DNA of 58,163 nucleotides from Candidatus Lustribacter telmatis (GCA_003164045.1 PLRU01000093.1:1-58163); one strand, 5' to 3'; positions 42,447 through 51,970 are shown, counted from the stretch's first letter. Translations and numbers: made by a program. Notes: a model not told the origin generated them from the letters alone.

Positions 42447-43724
42447 ATGCCGATCCTCGAACCCGCCATCGAGACGCTCGATCGCAAGCAGCTCGAACGT
42501 TTGCAGCTCGAGCGTTTGCAAGCGCTGTTCGAACGCATGCGCGACGGCAACGATTTCTGCCGCGAGCGGTTCGGCTCGTCGGCGGCGCCGCGGACGCTCG
42601 CGGATTTGCCCGCGCTGCCGTTCACGAAAAAGAGCGATCTGCGCGACGCCTATCCGCTCAAGATGCTGCAGGTGCCGATCGAGCAACTCGCGCGCATCCA
42701 CGCATCGTCGGGCACGAGCGGCGTGCCCACGATCGGTCCGTACACGAAGCGCGATCTCGAGATCTTCGCCGACGTCAACGCTCGCAGTCTCGCGTCGGGC
42801 GGCGCGCAGCCGGGCGACCTCTTCCAAGTCTCGTGGGGCTACGGGCTCTTCACCGGCGGCCTCGGCATGCACGGCGGCGCCGAGCGGCTCGGCGCGTGCG
42901 TGATCCCGGCCTCGAGCGGCAACACCGCGCGCCAGATGCAGTTGCTCGAAACGCTGCCGATCGCCGGCATCGGCTGCACGCCGTCGTACGCCGTGCTGCT
43001 CGCCGAGCGCTTCGAATCCGAAGGCCGGCGGCCGCTGGCGCTGCGCTATCTCATTGCGGGCGCGGAGGCGTGGACGCCGCAGATGCGCGACGACATCGAG
43101 CGGCGGCTCGGCGTTACCGCAACGAACATTTACGGCCTCACCGAGATCATCGGCCCCGGCGTCGCGCAAGAATGCCCCGAAGCCAAAAACGGCCTGCACA
43201 TTCAGGAAGACCACTTTTTGCCGGAGATCATCGATCCGGCGACCCTGGAGCCCGTGCCCGACGGAACGCGCGGCGAACTCGTGATCACCACGCTAACGCG
43301 CGAAGCGATGCCCGTCCTGCGCTATCGCACCGGCGACCTTACCTCAATTCGCCGCGAGAAGTGTTCGTGTGGGCGCACCACGGCGCGCATGGCGTGGGTC
43401 ACCGGCCGCGTCGATGATATGCTCGTCATTCGCGGCATCAACGTGTTCCCGACCGCAATCGAAGAACTGCTGCTCGGCTTCGCCGACCTCACACCCAACT
43501 ATCAGATCATCGTCGAGCGTCCGCCGAACGGACTCGACGAGCTGCGCGTAGAGATCGAGCACCGCAGCGCGGAAGACGGCATCGACCATCGCGCCCTCGA
43601 AACGAGGGTGGCGACGAAGCTCGCAGAATTTCTCCTCGTCTCACTGACGATCGATATAAAACCACCCGGCACGCTGACGCGCGTCGAAGCCGGCAAAGCC
43701 AAACGCGTAGACGACCGCCGTTAG
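42447..43724 (+). CDS. paaK: Phenylacetate-CoA ligase
   Basis: A 425-residue adenylate-forming enzyme converting phenylacetate to phenylacetyl-CoA with ATP to AMP. Motifs: SSGTSGVPTIGPYTKRDL (P-loop), AGAEAWTPQM, NIYGLTEIIGPGVAQEC, LRYRTGDLTSI and the C-terminal GRVDDMLVIRGINVFPTAIEE, typical of PaaK. Starts at 42429 and upstream are possible; 42447 fits the family. No PaaR-type operator is visible in the short gap to paaI. Its end overlaps the converging kinase gene by 4 bp. Confidence 0.94.
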   Translation: MPILEPAIETLDRKQLERLQLERLQALFERMRDGNDFCRERFGSSAAPRTLADLPALPFTKKSDLRDAYPLKMLQVPIEQLARIHASSGTSGVPTIGPYTKRDLEIFADVNARSLASGGAQPGDLFQVSWGYGLFTGGLGMHGGAERLGACVIPASSGNTARQMQLLETLPIAGIGCTPSYAVLLAERFESEGRRPLALRYLIAGAEAWTPQMRDDIERRLGVTATNIYGLTEIIGPGVAQECPEAKNGLHIQEDHFLPEIIDPATLEPVPDGTRGELVITTLTREAMPVLRYRTGDLTSIRREKCSCGRTTARMAWVTGRVDDMLVIRGINVFPTAIEELLLGFADLTPNYQIIVERPPNGLDELRVEIEHRSAEDGIDHRALETRVATKLAEFLLVSLTIDIKPPGTLTRVEAGKAKRVDDRR

Positions 43725-46135
43725 ACTTCGCTGTAGGCTACTGAGGGTTCGGCTTTTACTTTCGGGTGGCGCATGATGGCGGAATCGATGGCCGCTTGCA
43801 GATCTTTGGTGAGGAACGGCTTGACGATGTAGCCGTCCCAACCGGGCGACTCGTCGACCGCGCTAGAGTCGATGCGGATGAGGGCGGTGCGGCCGGCGAC
43901 GCGGCGCACGAATTCTTCGAGTGCCATGCCGACGCGTTCCGTGTCGACGATGGCGGCGTCAAACTGCAGTTCATCGATCGTCGCGAGCATCTCGGTGCCG
44001 TCGGCGACGACCGTGGCGGCGAAGCCGTCATCGCGCAACGTGTGCGCAACGTACGATTTTGCATCGCCGTCCGCATCGACGAGAATGAAGCGGCGATGGC
44101 GCGGGCGCGGCGCAGCAACGGCGGCCGGCAAGAACGCGCGGAACGTGCTACCTTCGCCTTCGACCGAGTCGACGCTCATCGTGCCGCCGTGCATTTCCAC
44201 GATTGTCTTGGTGAGGTAGAGCCCAAAGCCCGTGCCGCTGATGCCGAGCGCGCGCGCGTTCTGTGCGCGCGCGAAACGGCCGAAGAGTTTCGGTTTGTCG
44301 GCCTCGGGAATGCCGATGCCGTGATCGCGCACGCTGACTTCGACGCCGCGGCCCTTGGCGCGCAGAAACACGTCGATCGGTTCGCCGCCCGGACTATATT
44401 TGATCGCGTTGCCGATCAGGTTCTCGAAGACTTGACGCAGACGGCCCGGGTCGCCGCCGATGTGCAGTTCCGGCCGGTCGGTGCGCAGATCGATCGCGCG
44501 CGTGACGCTGAACACGCGGACGATGTCGCGCACCAGCGCAACGAGATCGAACTCTTCGAGTTCGAGCGTGAGTTCGTTTTGCTCGAGCCGCGAGAGCGCG
44601 AGCGTATCGGTCGCGAGACTCGCCAAACGCATCGCACTCGATGAGATCATCGTGAGGAACTTGCGCGACTCCTCATCGAAGCGTTCGTCTTCCGCAAGCA
44701 CGTCGGCGAAGCCGACGATCGTGGTGAGCGGTCCCTTGAAGTCGTGCGCGAGCATCGCGATGAGATCGTTCTTGACTTGATTGAGTTCCACGACCGCGGC
44801 GCGGCGCGCTTGCAGTTCGCCGTAGAGCTCGACGTTGCGCGCCGCCACGGCAAAATACTGGCCCAGCAAGCCCACCGCAAAAATATCCGCTTGGTGCAGG
44901 CGGCGGTCGCTGCGCACATCGAGGATGTAGCGCGTCTGGCCGAGCGAGCCGGGAATGCGAATCGCCGCGCGCCGCTCGTCGTCGTCGATGAGCGCGCCTT
45001 CGCTGCGGCTCGCCGATTCGACAAACGCATCGCCGCCCGCAACGGCGCGTTCCGGCACGAGCAAATCTTTGGTCAGCGCAAACCCGCCGTTCGGCCGCGC
45101 GACGAGCAAGCGCGATTCCGCCCCGATCAATTCGCGTACGCCGCCGATCAAGGCTTCGACGAGCGCGTGCGGTTCGAGCGCCGCAAAGATCCCGCGCGCG
45201 ATCGCCGTCAGGGCGGTCAGGCGTTCGTTCTGCATTGCGAGTTCGGCGCCGCGCAAGACGGTTTCGGTGATGTCGTGCAGCATCAGCACGTACCGGTGCG
45301 TCTCACCTTTGTCGTTCAGCAGCGGCTGGGCGGAAGCGGAGACGTAATAGTGCGAGCCGTCGAGCCGGTAACTCACGTACTCGGCGCGCGCCGCCTCGCC
45401 GGAGCACAGCGTTTCACGCATCGCATAGAGGATCGACGCGTCGGTTTTCGGGCCGACGAAACTCTTGGCATTGCTGCCGACGACGTCTTCCATGCGCGCG
45501 CGCTTCGAGCGCAAGTACGACTCGTTCGCATAGATGATCTCGACCGGATCGTCGGCCGTGGGCCCGATGCGCGAGATGACGACCGCTTCTTCGGTGGCTT
45601 CCATCGCCGCGGAGAGCAATTGCAGCTGATCGTGATCGGCCCGCCGCCGGCGGCGCGATTCGAACTGCTCCATGACGACGTCGGCGATGGCTTGCAAGCC
45701 TGCACGCTGATGCTGCGTGAGGGTATGGGGCTCATTGTCGCAGACGCAGATCGTTCCGATCGCGACGCCCGACGCCGTGACCAGGGGCGCGGCGGCGTAG
45801 AACACGAGGTTCCGTCCCAGGACGTGCATGTTGGACGCAAAGCGCGGATCTTTGCGCGCATCCGGAATCTCGAAGATCTCGTTTGCGAGAATCGCGTAGG
45901 AGCAAAATGATTCGGCAAGGGGCGTCGCGGCGACGTCTTCCAAGCCGTAGTACGCCTTGAAGGCCAGCGTGTCGCGACCCGCCAGTTCGATTACCGCCAC
46001 CGGGGTGCCGCAGCTCTTCGCCGCAACGCGTGCGAACGCGTCGAAAACCTCCTCGTTTGGAGTGTCGAGGAGATCGTACTCCGTGAGCGCAGCGAGTCGC
46101 TCGTCCACACCCGTGGGTTTCGGCGGTTCCTTCAT
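43721..46135 (-). CDS. Multi-sensor hybrid histidine kinase (GAF-PAS-GAF-HisKA-HATPase-REC)
   Basis: An 804-residue soluble kinase without membrane segments. Order: GAF (about 15-160), PAS with PAC (about 170-295), second GAF (about 305-440), HisKA with phospho-His464 in MLAHDFKGPL, HATPase with N box NLIGNAIKYSP, DHGIGIP and GTGFGLYL, then a C-terminal receiver domain starting FILVDADGD, with candidate phospho-Asp in AIVDTER and a conserved Lys in IVKPF. The first GAF carries the CSYAIL motif of redox- or light-type GAFs but no bilin Cys is proven. No partner regulator is adjacent. Its ATG overlaps the PolX stop (ATGA). Confidence 0.88.
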   Translation of the reverse strand: MKEPPKPTGVDERLAALTEYDLLDTPNEEVFDAFARVAAKSCGTPVAVIELAGRDTLAFKAYYGLEDVAATPLAESFCSYAILANEIFEIPDARKDPRFASNMHVLGRNLVFYAAAPLVTASGVAIGTICVCDNEPHTLTQHQRAGLQAIADVVMEQFESRRRRRADHDQLQLLSAAMEATEEAVVISRIGPTADDPVEIIYANESYLRSKRARMEDVVGSNAKSFVGPKTDASILYAMRETLCSGEAARAEYVSYRLDGSHYYVSASAQPLLNDKGETHRYVLMLHDITETVLRGAELAMQNERLTALTAIARGIFAALEPHALVEALIGGVRELIGAESRLLVARPNGGFALTKDLLVPERAVAGGDAFVESASRSEGALIDDDERRAAIRIPGSLGQTRYILDVRSDRRLHQADIFAVGLLGQYFAVAARNVELYGELQARRAAVVELNQVKNDLIAMLAHDFKGPLTTIVGFADVLAEDERFDEESRKFLTMISSSAMRLASLATDTLALSRLEQNELTLELEEFDLVALVRDIVRVFSVTRAIDLRTDRPELHIGGDPGRLRQVFENLIGNAIKYSPGGEPIDVFLRAKGRGVEVSVRDHGIGIPEADKPKLFGRFARAQNARALGISGTGFGLYLTKTIVEMHGGTMSVDSVEGEGSTFRAFLPAAVAAPRPRHRRFILVDADGDAKSYVAHTLRDDGFAATVVADGTEMLATIDELQFDAAIVDTERVGMALEEFVRRVAGRTALIRIDSSAVDESPGWDGYIVKPFLTKDLQAAIDSAIMRHPKVKAEPSVAYSEV

Positions 46136-47868
46136 ATTGGGACCGTCCCACGCTTCGTCTTAACAAATGCCAGGACCCCCGCCAGCGGGCGCGCGTTGAG
46201 TACCTCGGCGGGCGTGATCCAAGCACGCCGCGCCTGTCCGATAGCGTATGCAATGTTGCTAAGTTGGGCCGACCCGTGGGCATCGGAATCACAGGCAAAC
46301 GTCACGCCGAATTCCCGGGCGCGCCGGGCCAGGGCGCTGGGCAAGTCCAGCCGGGATGGTTGCCCATCGATCTCGAGCGCCGTCCCCGTCCGGGCGGCGG
46401 CCGCAAAAACCGCATCGTAATCGAACTCATACCCCGCAAACGTCTCGACGTTCCGGCCGGTGGGGTGGCCGATGATCGACACATAGCGGTTCTCGCACGC
46501 CCGGATCAGCCGCGCCGTCATCTCGTCGCGCGATTGGCCGTGGCCTGCGTGAACGCTGGCGACGACGATGTCGAGTTCGGCCAGCAGCGCGTCGTCGTAA
46601 TCGAGGCTGCCGTCGGGCAGAATGTCGACCTCGGCCGAACACAGGGTGTGGATGTTATAGCGCTCGCCCAACGCACGCACGCTGGCCCGTTGCGCGCGCA
46701 GATCGGCGGGATCGAGTCCGCGCCCGCGGCCAAGCGAATGGTCGGAGATGGAATGATATTCGTACCCGCGGGCGGCCGCCGCAGCGACCATCGCTTCGAG
46801 CGTGTCGGAGCCGTCGCTCCAGCGCGTGTGCATGTGAAAATCACCGCGAATATCGGCGAGCGACACCACGTGCGGCAGCGAGCCGTCGCGCGCAGCCTCG
46901 ATTTCGCCGACGCCGAGCCGCATCTCAGGCGGGATCTCGAGCAGCCCGAGTGCCGCGTACACCTCGGCCTCCGTGCGGCACGTGATCAGCCGGCCATCGT
47001 TCAAGTCGACGATGCCGTTCTCGCTCACGCGCAGGTTCTTCCGCACCGCGAGTTCGCGCAGCTGAATATTGTGTTCGCGGCTGCCGGTGAAGTGCTGCAA
47101 CAAATTGCCGTACACGTGCGCCGGCAGCACGCGTAAGTCGATTTGCAAACCGCCGGCAAGCCAGATGCTGGCCTTGGTGCCGCCTTCAGCGAGCACGGCC
47201 GCTGCGCGTTCCCAGCCGACGAACGCGGCGATCACGGGCTCGGGCTCATCCGACGTGCAGACGATATCGATGTCGCCGACCAGCGGCTCGTTGCGGCGCA
47301 CGCTGCCCGCCGGCGTGAGGTCGTGCGCGGGCGCCGACGCGGCCAGAAACGCGACGATTTCATGCGCCAGCGGCAACGCGGTGCCCAGCGGCGTGCGCTT
47401 GGCGCGGCCGACATACGCCAGCACGCCGCGCCGGATGTTCTCGATCGATTTCTTGCCCAGGCGCGGGATTTCGGCCAGCGCGCCGGCCGCCAGGGCCCGC
47501 TCGAGGTCGGCCAGCGACGCAACGCCGAGCCGTTCGAACAGCATTTGCGCCGTCTTCATCCCGACGCCGCCGACGCCCAGCACCTCGAGCAACGTCGAGG
47601 GATAGCGTGCGCGCAGCTCCTCGAGGTATCCGCACGTGCCGGTTTCGCAGAGCTCGCCGATCCGCGCTGCGATCGTCTTGCCCACGCCCGGTAGTTCTTG
47701 GAGGCGCCCGCCGGCCAGCACGTCGGCGAGCGGCGCGGCGTTTTCGATCGTCTCGGCCGCGCGTTCGTAGGCCATGAACTTGAAAAACGGCTCGCCCGCA
47801 AACTCCATGAGCGTGCGGATCTCTTTGAGCTGCCGTGCGATCTCGGCATTCGTCAGCGTTTCGGCCAT
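46132..47868 (-). CDS. polX: DNA polymerase X family protein with PHP domain
   Basis: A 578-residue bacterial PolX. An N-terminal 8-kDa/helix-hairpin-helix region (LQELPGVGKTIAARI, LLEVLGVGGVGMKTAQML) is followed by the nucleotidyltransferase domain with GSVRRNEPLVGDIDIVCTS (catalytic Asp pair) and a C-terminal PHP phosphoesterase domain (GDFHMHTRWSDGSDTLEAMVAAA, SISDHS, VASVHAGHG, GHPTGR, CDSDAHG). It fills short gaps and processes 3' ends in base-excision repair. ATG 47868 starts the homology. The 4-bp overlap with the downstream sensor kinase is unexpected functionally and may only reflect compaction. Confidence 0.93.
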   Translation of the reverse strand: MAETLTNAEIARQLKEIRTLMEFAGEPFFKFMAYERAAETIENAAPLADVLAGGRLQELPGVGKTIAARIGELCETGTCGYLEELRARYPSTLLEVLGVGGVGMKTAQMLFERLGVASLADLERALAAGALAEIPRLGKKSIENIRRGVLAYVGRAKRTPLGTALPLAHEIVAFLAASAPAHDLTPAGSVRRNEPLVGDIDIVCTSDEPEPVIAAFVGWERAAAVLAEGGTKASIWLAGGLQIDLRVLPAHVYGNLLQHFTGSREHNIQLRELAVRKNLRVSENGIVDLNDGRLITCRTEAEVYAALGLLEIPPEMRLGVGEIEAARDGSLPHVVSLADIRGDFHMHTRWSDGSDTLEAMVAAAAARGYEYHSISDHSLGRGRGLDPADLRAQRASVRALGERYNIHTLCSAEVDILPDGSLDYDDALLAELDIVVASVHAGHGQSRDEMTARLIRACENRYVSIIGHPTGRNVETFAGYEFDYDAVFAAAARTGTALEIDGQPSRLDLPSALARRAREFGVTFACDSDAHGSAQLSNIAYAIGQARRAWITPAEVLNARPLAGVLAFVKTKRGTVPI

Positions 47869-47906
47869 GACGAGGAAAACATACCACGTCTGCGTACAAG
47901 CCACCC

Positions 47907-49016
47907 ATGCTTCGCAGCGAACGGCATCGCCTCGACCCGGCGATCTTCAACTTGCCGGTCGAGAAGATGCGTGACGGGTATTACTCGGACACGTATTTTA
48001 ACCGCGCGCGCGAAATTCTCGAGCGCGACAACTACCATCCGCGCGTACGCATGCAGGTGTTTCAGCGCAATCACTCCGTGTTGTGCGGGATCGATGAAGC
48101 GATCGCCATCCTCAAACTCTGCAGCGGGCGGCACGACGGCACGCGCTGGCGCGACGGCTGGAACCAGCTCGACGTGCACGCGCTCTACGACGGCGACCGC
48201 GTCGAACCGTTCGAGAGCGTCCTCACGATCGAGGGCGACTACGATCTGGTCGCGCATTTGGAAACGCCGTTCCTCGGCGTGCTTTCGCGGCGCACGCGCA
48301 TCGCAACCAACGCGCGCGCCATCGTCGATGCCGCCAACGGCAAAGAAGTGCTGTTCTTTCCGGCCCGCTTCGACCACCATCTCGTGCAAACCGGCGACGG
48401 CTATGCGGCTTACATTTCGGGCGCGCTCGGCGTGTCGACCGATGCCAACGCGGAGTGGTGGGGTTCGCGCGGCATGGGCACGGTGCCGCACGCACTCATC
48501 GCAGCATACGCCGGAGATACCGTACTGGCAACGAAAAAATTCGCCGAGTACATCGATGCGTCGGTCAACGTGATCTCGCTCGTCGACTTCGACAACGACT
48601 GCGTGCGCACGAGCCTCGCGGTCGCGCGCGCCCTCGGAACGCGCCTGTGGGGCGTGCGTCTCGATACGTCAGGAACGCTCGTCGATGCGTCGGTGATTCC
48701 GCAGATGGGAACGTTTCCGCCGACGGGCGTAAACCCGCAGCTGGTCCATAACGTGCGCAACGCACTCGACGCCGAGGGCTTCACGCACGTGAAGATCGTC
48801 GCTAGCGGCGGCTTCAATCCGTCGCGCATCAGCGCGTTCGAACGCGACCGCGTGCCGGTGGACGCGTATGCCGTCGGCAGCGCGTTTTTCGACGGCAACG
48901 GAAGTTACGATTACACAGCCGACATCGTCGCGCTTGCCGAACATGGAACGTGGCGCGAATGCCACAAAGTGGGGCGCCCCGAGCGCCCCAATCCGCGACT
49001 ATCGCAAGTGGAGTGA
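47907..49016 (+). CDS. Nicotinate phosphoribosyltransferase family protein
   Basis: A 369-residue phosphoribosyltransferase of the nicotinate/quinolinate type II fold. Evident blocks: DGYYSDTYFNRAREIL, LVAHLETPFLGVLSRRTRIATNA, FDHHLVQTGDGYAAYI, LVDFDNDCVRTSLAVA and VASGGFNPSRISAFE, the phosphoribosyl-binding segment. It salvages nicotinate to NaMN, or is a close homologue acting on another base. Diverges from polX with a 38-bp gap. Length is shorter than E. coli PncB (400) and matches the archaeal/Firmicute-like group. Confidence 0.85.
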   Translation: MLRSERHRLDPAIFNLPVEKMRDGYYSDTYFNRAREILERDNYHPRVRMQVFQRNHSVLCGIDEAIAILKLCSGRHDGTRWRDGWNQLDVHALYDGDRVEPFESVLTIEGDYDLVAHLETPFLGVLSRRTRIATNARAIVDAANGKEVLFFPARFDHHLVQTGDGYAAYISGALGVSTDANAEWWGSRGMGTVPHALIAAYAGDTVLATKKFAEYIDASVNVISLVDFDNDCVRTSLAVARALGTRLWGVRLDTSGTLVDASVIPQMGTFPPTGVNPQLVHNVRNALDAEGFTHVKIVASGGFNPSRISAFERDRVPVDAYAVGSAFFDGNGSYDYTADIVALAEHGTWRECHKVGRPERPNPRLSQVE

Positions 49017-49021
49017 GCCCG

Positions 49022-49582
49022 CTAGACGGGTTGCGTGGTACCGGCCGACGCGAGTTTCTCGAGGATCGCGCGGTTGAAGAGCATCAGGTCCTGCGGGTTG
49101 CGTGAGGTAACCCAGTTACCGTCGTTCACGACCGGCTGATCGCGATAGAGACCGCCGGCGTTGCGGATATCGTCGGCGATCGACGCAAATCCGGTCAGCG
49201 TGCGCCCGCGTACCAGTTGCGCGGAGATCAAGATCTGCGGTCCGTGGCAGATGATGAACATCGGCTTCTTCGCCAAATCGAACTCGCGCACGAAGCGCTG
49301 CACTTCTTTGTTCATGCGCAAGTGATCCGGCGACATGCCGCCCGGGATCAGGATCGCATCGAAGTCGTCGGCCGTTACGTCGGCGACGATCTCTTCGGCT
49401 TTGACGCTCTGACCTTCGTCGAGCCCCTTCTTACCGCGAATTTTTTGTAACGCGCGGTCGTCGACACCGACGATCGTCACGACGGCGCCCGCTTCTTCGA
49501 GCGCGCGCTTGGGATCCAGTAGTTCCGATTCTTCGAATCCGTCGCCGACCAGCGCGGCGACCCGTTTGCCTTCGATCTCCAT
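49022..49582 (-). CDS. PfpI/DJ-1 family glutamine-amidotransferase-like protein
   Basis: A 186-residue DJ-1/PfpI protein. The nucleophile elbow is FIICHGPQIL (Cys in CHG), with an upstream acidic residue in LVGDGFEESEL typical for the family. Members act as proteases, chaperones or glyoxalases under stress. Cytoplasmic; no signal peptide. It converges on the nicotinate phosphoribosyltransferase gene and stands alone. Confidence 0.88.
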   Translation of the reverse strand: MEIEGKRVAALVGDGFEESELLDPKRALEEAGAVVTIVGVDDRALQKIRGKKGLDEGQSVKAEEIVADVTADDFDAILIPGGMSPDHLRMNKEVQRFVREFDLAKKPMFIICHGPQILISAQLVRGRTLTGFASIADDIRNAGGLYRDQPVVNDGNWVTSRNPQDLMLFNRAILEKLASAGTTQPV

Positions 49583-49618
49583 AATAATTGCTATTTCCCC
49601 AAAGCGGCGTGCAATGAC

Positions 49619-50116
49619 CTACAACGATCCGCCCGTCGATTGCACCGCCGCCCGAAGCAAGTATGTGAGCTCGACTTCCAGATGGCCGATCGGGTCGAGG
49701 ACCACATCATCGCGCAGTGCCTTGAGCGCGGGATTGCGCTTGAGCATGTCGCCTTCGGGCACCGAATGGCGCGGATTGATCTCGCGCATGTAGATCCGCG
49801 CATCGAAGCGGATCGGCCCATCGGGCAAAAAGTAGAGCGGGTCGAGGCCCATCGCGTAGACCTCGAGCGAGAGCAGGCCGCTCTTCTGCATGAACTCGAC
49901 CGCCTTCAGGCGCAGCGCCTTCGCCAAGCGCGCCATCGCAGGCACGCCGATCCGCTCGGTTCCGGCAAACACGCGAGCCAGCGTTTCGGGAGGCAATCCG
50001 GCCTTCGCCGCGAGCGCCGCCGCATCGAGCTTCTCGGCCTCGGCGAGCGCCAGCAGCGCGGCCGCGAACGCGGGGCCGCCGGCCGTGCCGAGCGTTCCAT
50101 CATAGGTGGGGTCCAT
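49619..50116 (-). CDS. Helix-turn-helix-like protein of unknown function
   Basis: A 165-residue protein. Residues about 13-62 resemble an XRE-type helix-turn-helix (ALAEAEKLDAAALAAKAGLPPETLARVFAGTERIGVPAMARLAKAL), and the C-terminal half has no known fold (YFLPDGPIRFDARIYMREI...). A DNA-binding role is inferred only from the N-terminus. ATG 50116 was chosen; the frame extends upstream through Arg-rich shadow sequence. It diverges from the IPP isomerase gene with a 53-bp gap. Confidence 0.6.
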   Translation of the reverse strand: MDPTYDGTLGTAGGPAFAAALLALAEAEKLDAAALAAKAGLPPETLARVFAGTERIGVPAMARLAKALRLKAVEFMQKSGLLSLEVYAMGLDPLYFLPDGPIRFDARIYMREINPRHSVPEGDMLKRNPALKALRDDVVLDPIGHLEVELTYLLRAAVQSTGGSL

Positions 50117-50169
50117 CGTGGGCTTCCGATTGGCGAGGCTGCGGGGAACGCCTGTGGAAGGGCGAGGGC

Positions 50170-51195
50170 GTGCTCCAACCGGGGATTCATGCCACCGAGG
50201 CGCGCAAAGCGCGCCACCTCGACGTTTGCCTCGACGACGACGTCGCCTCGACGCTGGATGCCGGCTGGTCGGGCGTGCGCTTGCGTCACGAAGCACTGCC
50301 GGAGATCGCGCTCGACGACGTCGACTGCGCGGCGCGCTTTCTCGGCTTCCGGCTGCGTGCCCCGATCCTGATCTCATCGATGACCGGCGGCACCGCGCGC
50401 GCCGCGGAGCTGAACCTGCGGCTAGCCGAGGCTGCCGAGGCGAGCGGCATCGCGATGGGCCTCGGCAGCGGGCGCGCGCTGATCGAAAATCCGGCGCTCA
50501 TGCACACCTTCGACGTGCGCGCGGTCGCGCCGCAGGCGGTGCTCTTCGCGAACATCGGCGCAGTATCGCTGAACTACGGCATCGGCATCGACGACGTGCA
50601 GCGGATGATCGCCGAGCTGCGCGCCGACGCGCTCTTTCTCCACCTCAACCCGCTCCAAGAAGCGCTCCAGCCCGGCGGCGACACGAACTTCCGCGGTCTG
50701 CTGCCGAAGATCGCCGAACTGTGCGCGGCGCTCGACGTGCCGGTTGTGGCGAAGAGCGTCGGGTCCGGGATCTCCCCGGTGACGGCGGCGCGGCTGCTCG
50801 ACGCGGGCGTCGCGGGGATCGACACGGCAGCCGCGGGCGGCACCTCGTGGGCGCGGGTCGAGGGCAAGCGTTCGGGCGACGACGGCCGCGAGGCGCTGGC
50901 GGAAACGTTTGCCGGCTGGGGCCAGCCCACGGCCGAGGCGGTGTGCGCCCTGCGTGCGCGGTTTCCCTCGATGCCGCTGATCGCCAGCGGCGGCGTGCGG
51001 ACCGGCGTGGACATTGCCCGGGCGATCGCGCTCGGAGCCGATCTGTGTGGCCTCGCGCTGCCGTTCCTCGAAGCCGCCACAATCTCGCGGGCCGCGGTGG
51101 ACGAGCTCATCGGCGCGCTCGTCGAGGGGCTGCGGATCGCGATGTTCGCGACCGGCTCGGCCACTCTGGCCGGGCTGCGGCGAGCGCTGCTTTAG
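50170..51195 (+). CDS. fni: Type 2 isopentenyl-diphosphate delta-isomerase
   Basis: A 341-residue FMN-dependent IDI-2 that interconverts IPP and DMAPP. Family blocks: RKARHLDVCL, APILISSMTGGTARAAELN, AMGLGSGRALIENP, LHLNPLQEALQPGGDTNF, VAKSVGSGISP and DTAAAGGTSWARVE. GTG start at 50170. Its stop overlaps the stop of the converging Rieske ferredoxin by 2-3 bases. Other isoprenoid genes are not in the window. Confidence 0.92.
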   Translation: MLQPGIHATEARKARHLDVCLDDDVASTLDAGWSGVRLRHEALPEIALDDVDCAARFLGFRLRAPILISSMTGGTARAAELNLRLAEAAEASGIAMGLGSGRALIENPALMHTFDVRAVAPQAVLFANIGAVSLNYGIGIDDVQRMIAELRADALFLHLNPLQEALQPGGDTNFRGLLPKIAELCAALDVPVVAKSVGSGISPVTAARLLDAGVAGIDTAAAGGTSWARVEGKRSGDDGREALAETFAGWGQPTAEAVCALRARFPSMPLIASGGVRTGVDIARAIALGADLCGLALPFLEAATISRAAVDELIGALVEGLRIAMFATGSATLAGLRRALL

Positions 51196-51527
51196 GTGAC
51201 TTCGGGCCGCCGTGGCCGGCTGCTCACCGAGACCTGGCCCTCTTCGACGCGGACATCGTAGGGGTCGACCCGGGCAAATGCGCCGAGCGTCATCGTGCCG
51301 TCGGTGAGGTTGAAGCACCAAGCGTGCCAGGGGCACGTGATCGTAGTGCCGTCGAGCCAGCCCTCGGCGAGCGAGGCGCCCTGGTGCGGGCAGTAGTTTT
51401 CGATTGCGTAAAACGTGCCGCCGACGTTAAAAACGGCGATCTCACGGCCTTCAACCACAACGGTTTTTGAGCTGCCGGGGACGATCTCGGCGACGGGGCC
51501 GACGGGGACAAACGCTTCGGAGGTCAC
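51192..51527 (-). CDS. Rieske-type ferredoxin
   Basis: A 111-residue small Rieske [2Fe-2S] protein. Ligand motifs are YCPHQGASL and CPWHAWCF (C-x-H and C-x2-H). Such proteins carry electrons to ring-hydroxylating or other oxygenases, or are NirD-like. The GTG at 51527 starts the homology; an ATG at 51599 in frame would add an Arg-rich leader overlapping the rpsO promoter and is less likely. It is the only ferredoxin in the window that could serve the Rieske oxygenase at its left end, but the distance is 51 kb. Confidence 0.82.
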   Translation of the reverse strand: MTSEAFVPVGPVAEIVPGSSKTVVVEGREIAVFNVGGTFYAIENYCPHQGASLAEGWLDGTTITCPWHAWCFNLTDGTMTLGAFARVDPYDVRVEEGQVSVSSRPRRPEVT

Positions 51528-51570
51528 GAGCGCGGGTTCGCGCGCGCGCGAGCGACGCCTTGCTCCGTCT

Positions 51571-51599
51571 TTGACAGGAATTGCCCGATTTGATACCAT
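51571..51599 (+). promoter_or_regulatory. Promoter of rpsO
   Basis: TTGACA (51571-51576), 17-bp spacer, TACCAT (51594-51599). The -35 is a perfect consensus. Start of transcription is expected about 51606, giving a leader of about 77 nt before the rpsO GTG. Confidence 0.65.
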
Positions 51600-51605
51600 T
51601 CGTCG

Positions 51606-51682
51606 GTCGCCGGACTGGATGCGTCATTGACGCGGGTCTGGATCCGAGCGAGACACGTCGTTTCACGAAAGCCTGGTTTTCC
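51606..51682 (+). promoter_or_regulatory. rpsO 5' leader with alternative stems (possible S15 autoregulatory site)
   Basis: GCGTC (51621-51625) pairs with GACGC (51629-51633) around an ATT loop. The same GACG (51629-51632) can pair with CGTC (51656-51659), enclosing CGG/CCG (51633-51635 / 51644-51646). Two exclusive folds just ahead of a GTG start with a weak Shine-Dalgarno fit the usual logic of S15 feedback on its own mRNA. Confidence 0.4.
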
Positions 51683-51952
51683 GTGCCCCTGACCAAAGAA
51701 CAAAAGACGGAGATCGCGACCAAGTTCGGCCGCGGCCCCAACGACACCGGTTCAGCCGACGTTCAGATCGCCATCCTCACCTCGTCGATCAACCAGCTGA
51801 CCGAGCATCTGAAGATTCACAAGAAGGACCACCACAGCCGCCGCGGCTTGCTCATGCAAGTCGGACAGCGCCGGCGCCTTCTGGGCTATCTCCAGGGCAA
51901 AGATATCGAGCGCTACCGCAAGCTCATCGCCGACCTCGGTCTGCGCAGGTAG
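51683..51952 (+). CDS. rpsO: 30S ribosomal protein S15
   Basis: Exactly 89 residues, the standard S15 length. It reads [42 protein letters not shown], then [26 protein letters not shown] and [16 protein letters not shown], all diagnostic. S15 binds the central domain of 16S rRNA. The GTG start is set by family length; the frame stays open upstream through the leader. It is usually next to pnp; here a haem-oxygenase-like gene follows instead, and pnp is not in the window. Confidence 0.95.
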   Translation: MPLTKEQKTEIATKFGRGPNDTGSADVQIAILTSSINQLTEHLKIHKKDHHSRRGLLMQVGQRRRLLGYLQGKDIERYRKLIADLGLRR

Positions 51953-51970
51953 ACAAAAAGCGTTCACCGT

